The translations under genes and the position numbers were made by a program. Below, piece after piece: positions 61,390-64,000 of a DNA stretch of 64,000 nucleotides. The notes beneath the pieces were generated by a model. That model did no database searches. It was not told the origin of the DNA and saw only the letters and a list, made by a program, of their open reading frames with translations. Each line of letters starts with the position of its first letter. Within the stretch, counting starts at the first letter, position 1. Origin of the DNA: Ziziphus jujuba (lineage: Eukaryota; Streptophyta; Magnoliopsida; Rosales; Rhamnaceae); NCBI RefSeq assembly GCF_031755915.1, contig NC_083387.1, positions 6,888,501 through 6,952,500 on the forward strand, given 5' to 3'.

Positions 61390-62460
61390 TTCCAATAAAA
61401 CGCGTCGCCTATTCCACGTTTTATTACTGTTTTTTTAATCTTTAATCAATCTAATTTTATTTTAACTTCAAATAACTAGTAAAGATATTTAAGCAACATA
61501 ACTGAGCTAGATTTTTTTTTTTTTTTTAAATATAGGTAACAGGTGACCCATAGTTTTCTTTATGCGTTGCCTTTTTTTTTTTTTTTTTAATCAATCTAAT
61601 TTTATTTCAACTACAAATAACCAATAAAAATATTAGAGCAATATAACTGAGCTGGTTTATTTATTTTTATTTTTTTTTTAGATTTTGGTAACAGGCAACG
61701 CACAAAGAAGAGTGTGTGTCACCTATTCTACTTTTTTTTTTGTTCTTTTTATCAATCTAATTTTATTTCAGCTACAAGTAATTAGAGAAAATATTAGAGC
61801 AACATAACTGAGCTAATTTATTTTTTATTTTTTTTTTTTAGATTTTGATAACAGGCGACGCACAATGAAGATTGTGCGTCGTCTGTTCTGCTTTTTTTTT
61901 TTTTTTTGTTCTTTTTATCAATCTAAATTTATTTCAACTGCAAATAACTAGAGAAAATATTATAGCAACATAAATGAGTTGGTTTATTTTTTTTATTTTT
62001 ATTTTTTAGATTTTGGTAACAGGTGATGCACAATGAAGATTGTGCGTCACCTGTTCTCCTTTTTTTTTTTTTGTTCTTTTTATCAATCTATTTTTATTTC
62101 AACTACAAATAACTAGAGAAAATATTATAGCAACATAACTGAGCTGACTTTTTTTTTATTTTTACTTTTTAGATTTTGGTAACAGGCGATGCACAATGAA
62201 GATTGTGCGTCACCTGTTCTCCTTTTTTTTTTGGTTCTTTTTATCAATCTAATTTTATTTCAACTACAAATAATCAGTGAAAATATTAGAGCAACATAAC
62301 TGAGCTATTTTTTTTTTTTAAGATATTAGTAACTAGCAACGCACAATGATGATTGTGCATTGCTTGTTCTGCTTTTTTTTTTTTTGGTTCTTTTTATTAA
62401 TATAATTTTGTTTCAACAATAAATAACCAGTGAAAATATTAGAACAATATAACTGAGCTG
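61390..62460 (+). repeat. CACTA internal tandem array 1 (right copy), orientation flipped
   Basis: Seven units, about 160 bp each, with spacer TCAATCTAATTTTATTTCAA near 61447, 61590, 61755, 61918, 62085, 62245 and 62400, and hairpin cores such as ACAGGCGACGCACAATGAAG...ATTGTGCGTCGTCTGTT. The spacers read on the plus strand, as in the left copy, although the neighbouring CACTA sequence is inverted between the copies. Confidence 0.8.
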
Positions 62461-62469
62461 GTTTACGTA

Positions 62470-62993
62470 GTTGCATGTGATACTTATTTAATGTATGTCT
62501 TTGCTGTACTTAGTTGTCTGGTGCCATTGCTTATCTGCCACCGGTTCTGTATAAATTATGATTGGCTGACGCATTGAATAATGATAGTTAAAAAGGAAAT
62601 GAAAAATGTGTTTAATATGTATTATTATTATCGGTATATATATATATATATATAAAATTTTTTTTTTTACTAGATATGACTTTCTGGAATAGAGAAAGAT
62701 GGAAGGAAAAAAACAAAAAAGACAAATAAGTTTATATACATTGTTAGGAGTTAGACCCACACGTTATTTGTTATAGTTTCACCAGATAGGTTGGGACTTA
62801 ATAAAGGACAAGCAAGGTGTCTCTGTGTTTGTCTGCCATGCTTCATTGGCTATGCTTAGTCGGTGCTTTACTAAAATCCATTTAATGGTGAAGCAATAAT
62901 AGAGTTTCATTCATCTCAATCTCTCAATATAAACGACAAATCTGTGAGAGTATTGAAAACCCAAGAAGTTAAAAAAAAAAAAAAAAAAAAAGG
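62470..62993. other. Upstream region of the ZIFL-type gene
   Basis: Contains a TA run (62637-62653) and a plausible leader (TCTCAATCTCTCAATATAAAC near 62918). An A-run (62971-62991) directly precedes the coding homology. No other gene. Confidence 0.45.
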
Positions 62994-64000
62994 TTGGCAG
63001 AAGAGAGTAGAGAGAGGCTGCTGAAGAATGTGGTTTACTATGAGAATTGCCCAGGTTGTAAGGTGGAATAGTATAAAGAGATACAACGTGGTTTACCAAT
63101 TCGAGGCCTTCTTTTTATTACCGTAGTTGTGTTGTGTAATGGTATGCTTTTTCTTATTCTTCTACTATTCGTTATTTATTTATTTTTATTAATTTTTGGT
63201 TATTGGCATTCCAAAGCATTGTTGAATGTTGATCATGTTGATGTTTTGTTTGATTTGTTGCATCTGTGATGTGTATTTTGTTCTTTGCTACATGTTTTGT
63301 ACTTGTTAGATTACTGGTGGATGAATTTGATGCTGCACTTTGGAAGGTTGGCAGAGGTTGACAAGGAAGTAGCAAAAGAATTTGATGGAAAACATTTTCA
63401 CATTCTTCCTTCTTCTTGACACTCTGTTTTTGATAGACATGCTTTGAAGTAGGATTGAATGAAGATCCAACAAACATCTTTAACTTTAATTTAGTTTTGT
63501 TAACCTTTTTGAAGTCCGACTTATAGCCTTGTTTCTTCTTCTTGTTCTTCATCCTTCTGAATTTTTTTTTTCAAGTTATTTTATTTTATCTGTAAATAGA
63601 TTAGACATTTATTATTGCCTTTGGTTTTCCTTTTCAAACAGAATTTAGTTGTGCATCAAACTGATAATTTTAATCATTTGGTACTTTTTACTTGGATCAG
63701 TCTTATTTATACCATGTTTTTATAGAATTTGTTTAAGAAATGATCTCTTCTTCATTTCTTGCTTGAATCACACATGTCCGGGACCACTTGTATGATGTAT
63801 GATCTATATGATTTTCTCAGCATATTAGTTGTTTATGACTGACTATCTTTCTCAATTTGTTTGCAGTGCTGCCAATAGCATCTCTGTTTCCATTCCTTTA
63901 TTTCATGGTAAGTGTGTATTTTATTTGTGAGTGTTTTTTCCTTCATTATACTCATTTGTATATAGCTTCCAACATTTATAGCATTTTCCATGCCATTGAT
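62994..64000 (+). pseudogene. ZIFL-type major facilitator transporter, 5' exons, damaged and cut by window end
   Basis: Exon 1 (62994-63141) reads AEESRERLLKN, YYENCPGCKVE, a stop (TAG 63069-63071), then YKEIQRGLPIRGLLFITVVV. Exon 2 (63867-63907, borders GCAG and GTAAGT) reads LPIASLFPFLYFM. This is the N-terminus of plant ZINC-INDUCED FACILITATOR-LIKE proteins: a cytosolic Cys motif (CPGC) and the first transmembrane helix. These MFS proteins are tonoplast or plasma-membrane transporters linked to zinc-nicotianamine, potassium and auxin transport. Two defects: the expected ATG is TTG (62994), just after an A-run, and a conserved Gln codon is TAG. Both are single-base changes, so sequence error or a different start exon cannot be excluded. 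The rest lies beyond the window. Confidence 0.75.
63142..63866 (+). other. Intron 1 of the ZIFL-type gene
   Basis: Bounded by GGTATGC and TTTGCAG. A minus-strand ORF (63552-63172, 126 codons, Lys/Ser/Thr-rich, MKNKKKKQGYKSDFKKVNK start) lies inside. It shows no known domain and may be chance or a remnant of another element. Confidence 0.5.

Larger units (their letters stand above)
57843..62470. mobile_element. Non-autonomous CACTA transposon, right copy, inverted
   Basis: Starts CACTACTAGAATCGCATTG at 57843, the reverse complement of the end of the left copy. The subterminal cluster 57960-58360 and unique sequence 58400-61390 correspond, in inverse order, to 8350-3060 of the left copy. The other terminus is not clear: the array stops near 62460 and TTTACGTAGTTG follows, which only loosely resembles the expected ACGTAGTG. 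No 3-bp duplication (AAT expected) is found, so this end is probably degraded or truncated. No transposase ORF. Confidence 0.75.

Noticed and set aside
62463..62474. TTTACGTAGTTG as the right CACTA terminus
   Set aside because: Differs from the expected end and no AAT target duplication follows; treated as unresolved.

Overview
The window looks like nuclear DNA of a eudicot plant. It is AT-rich, has intron-split genes with GT/AG junctions, long homopolymer and dinucleotide runs, and many LTR retrotransposons and CACTA transposons. Species was not determined; the SUMO, ankyrin-PGG, XTH and ZIFL homologies fit a woody rosid, but that is a guess.

Layout. 1-731: flank with a short possible exon on the minus strand. 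732-8451: a non-autonomous CACTA (En/Spm) element with 3-bp target duplications, two internal tandem arrays and a nested 3.2 kb solo LTR. 8455-13508: gene-poor, with LTR debris and a 32-G homopolymer. 13509-16143: a three-exon ankyrin-repeat/PGG membrane protein gene that appears intact. 16144-21143: no gene seen. 21144-22824 (minus): a complete three-exon SUMO gene. 24743-28472: an eight-exon gene for a plant membrane protein of unknown function, apparently intact (621 codons).

28473-52110 is a degenerate duplicated block. It holds a glyoxalase/VOC-like fragment, a broken second copy of the membrane-protein gene, a VOC gene carrying two Ty1-copia elements (6.5 kb in the intron, 3.9 kb just after the stop codon), and then the displaced 3' exons and tail of the second membrane-protein copy. 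A 1.8 kb terminal-inverted-repeat element with a nested repeat sits in that tail. 52323-53041 is a decayed XTH gene, followed by a minus-strand copia element (to 56983) that has lost its 3' LTR and part of its reverse transcriptase.

57843 to about 62470 is a second CACTA copy, inverted relative to the first, carrying a different nested retroelement fragment. The two CACTA copies serve as empty-site controls for each other's nested insertions. 62994-end is the 5' end of a ZIFL-type MFS transporter gene whose start codon and one early codon are damaged.

The genes do not form a pathway. The main stories are nested transposition, array inversion within a CACTA family, and break-up of a duplicated gene pair. 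I saw no CRISPR, rRNA or convincing standalone tRNA gene.
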